From positions 149,451,826 through 149,515,825 of the forward strand of contig OW240920.1 of NCBI GenBank assembly GCA_933207985.1: a DNA stretch of 64,000 nt, given 5' to 3'. Positions 63,119 to 64,000 of this stretch are shown piece by piece. Both the position numbers and the translations under genes were made by a program. The notes under the pieces are model-generated. The model had not been told where the DNA came from. It did no database searches and was given only the letters and a program-made list of their open reading frames with translations. This DNA comes from Pelobates cultripes (Eukaryota > Chordata > Amphibia > Anura > Pelobatidae). Numbering within the stretch: the first letter of the stretch is position 1; the number at the start of each line of letters is the position of its first letter.

Positions 63119-64000
63119 AATATTATTATTATTATTTATACAGCGCCAACAAGTACCGCAGCGCTGTACAATGGATGGACTAACAAACGCGTAATTTTAA
63201 GCAGACGAGTTGGACGCACAGGAATAGAGGGGTTGAGGGCCCTGCTCAATGAGCTTACATGCTAGAGGGAGAGGAGTAAATTAGCACAAAAAGTAGAGGT
63301 AGAAAAGTGGGTTGGTTGAATAGTATGCACTGAAGACTTAGTGTTTTTTGTTTGTTTGTTTTTTTTAATGACAGTTGCGGGAAAGGAATCAGGGTGTGGG
63401 GGGAAGCTATTAACAGTTTAGTTGATATGCATTACTGAAGAAGTGAGTTTTCAATGATTTATTGAAGGAGTTGAGAATGGGTGAATGTCTAACGTAAAAA
63501 GGAAAGGGAGTTTCACAGGAACAGTGCTGCCCTAGAGAAGTCTTAAAGGTGAGCATCAGATGTAGGAGTACGAACAGAGGACAGACGTAGTTTTTCGGCA
63601 GAGCGTAGGAGCCTAGACGAAACATACTTGTGTACTGATGGTAGCGCTGGAGACAGAAACGGGAATAGCAACACTTGAGGGAGGAAAGACCAGAAGTTAT
63701 GTTTTGGGTTGGTTGAGTTTAAGGAAGGTGAGCAGCCATCCAGTTAGACATAGCAGAGAGGCAGTCAGAGACACGAGTCAAAAGGGGCGGCAAGATCAGG
63801 AGACCACATAGATTTGCGTGTCATCCTCATAAAAATTATATTGGAAGCCAAAGGAGCTGATGAGTTTACCAAGAGTGGCAGTATAGATCGAGAACAGTAG
63901 GGGACCAAGGACTGCACCTTGGGAACACCAACAGAGAGGTGTTGGGAAGAAGAGACAGAACCAGAGAAAGGTAGGAGGAGCACCAGGAGGGAGCAATATC
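63119..64000 (-). mobile_element. Second L2-like LINE, minus strand, cut by the window edge
   Basis: The minus strand ends with the same tail as the LINE at 4291-7626 (ATTGTACAGCGCTGCGG, then (AAT)n at 63119-63139). Upstream on the minus strand are GTAAGCTCATTGAGCAGGGC and RT pieces: 63410-63625 (LLHLMLTFKTSLGQHCSCET) and 63765-64000 (in mixed frames, [16 protein letters not shown], equivalent to the GPLLFSIYT region). Frames are broken. The rest of the element lies beyond the window. Confidence 0.85.
63765..64000 (-). pseudogene. L2-like reverse transcriptase fragment
   Basis: The minus strand carries [20 protein letters not shown] and [18 protein letters not shown], matching [20 protein letters not shown] and [12 protein letters not shown] in the LINE at 4291-7626. 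The catalytic box here reads YEDD instead of YADD, and Gln follows where the other copy has a stop. It is truncated by the window end. Confidence 0.8.

Overview
This window looks like nuclear DNA from an amphibian, most likely a frog. The evidence is one vertebrate sarcomeric myosin heavy chain gene with the canonical exon layout, set in repeats typical of frog genomes: L2-, CR1- and L1-like LINEs, DIRS and Ngaro tyrosine-recombinase retrotransposons, a Penelope-like element, Ty3/gypsy-like LTRs and hAT-like elements. The species cannot be named from the sequence.

Layout. 1-1641 is a 55-bp tandem repeat. About 2.2-4.0 kb is a fold-back element split by a hAT-like element that carries CA/GT minisatellites. 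4018-10808 is a 40-bp tandem repeat interrupted by a 3.3-kb L2-like LINE. 11143-23885 is the one host gene I can support: a fast-type skeletal myosin heavy chain on the + strand. It has a TATA box, two candidate noncoding exons, 39 coding exons that sum to 5808 nt (1935 codons plus stop), and a poly(A) signal. Every exon boundary uses GT-AG and no frame is broken.

The rest is a deep nest of transposons. 24217-30669 is a decayed DIRS element containing a solo LTR and a CR1 tail. 30.7-45.2 kb is best read as one Penelope-like element (minus strand) that received an Ngaro element (32063-37162), a nearly intact DIRS element (37295-42201) and a solo LTR (43761-44742). A hammerhead-like motif lies in its presumed 3' terminal region. 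46.2-50.5 kb is a CR1 element split by a 2.3-kb hAT-like element with a perfect 8-bp target duplication. 50.9-58.8 kb is an L1-like LINE whose ORF1 is split by a complete 4.07-kb LTR retrotransposon (5-bp duplication CAGGA). That element has no recognisable gag or pol, only a 666-codon open frame with a Trp-rich N-terminus and a long array of about 16-residue Pro/Gln repeats. 58.8-60.1 kb is a DIRS relic. 60.2-62.6 kb is an LTR invaded by an internally deleted gypsy-type element that keeps only RNase H. The window ends in a second, minus-strand L2-like LINE.

There is no operon-like cooperation here. The interest lies in the insertion chronology, readable from target duplications, and in a few unusual elements: the repeat-ORF LTR element, the split-direct-repeat Ngaro, the DIRS termini with matching internal complementary regions, and the candidate hammerhead. 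I read everything by eye; family names are assigned from motifs, not from database searches.
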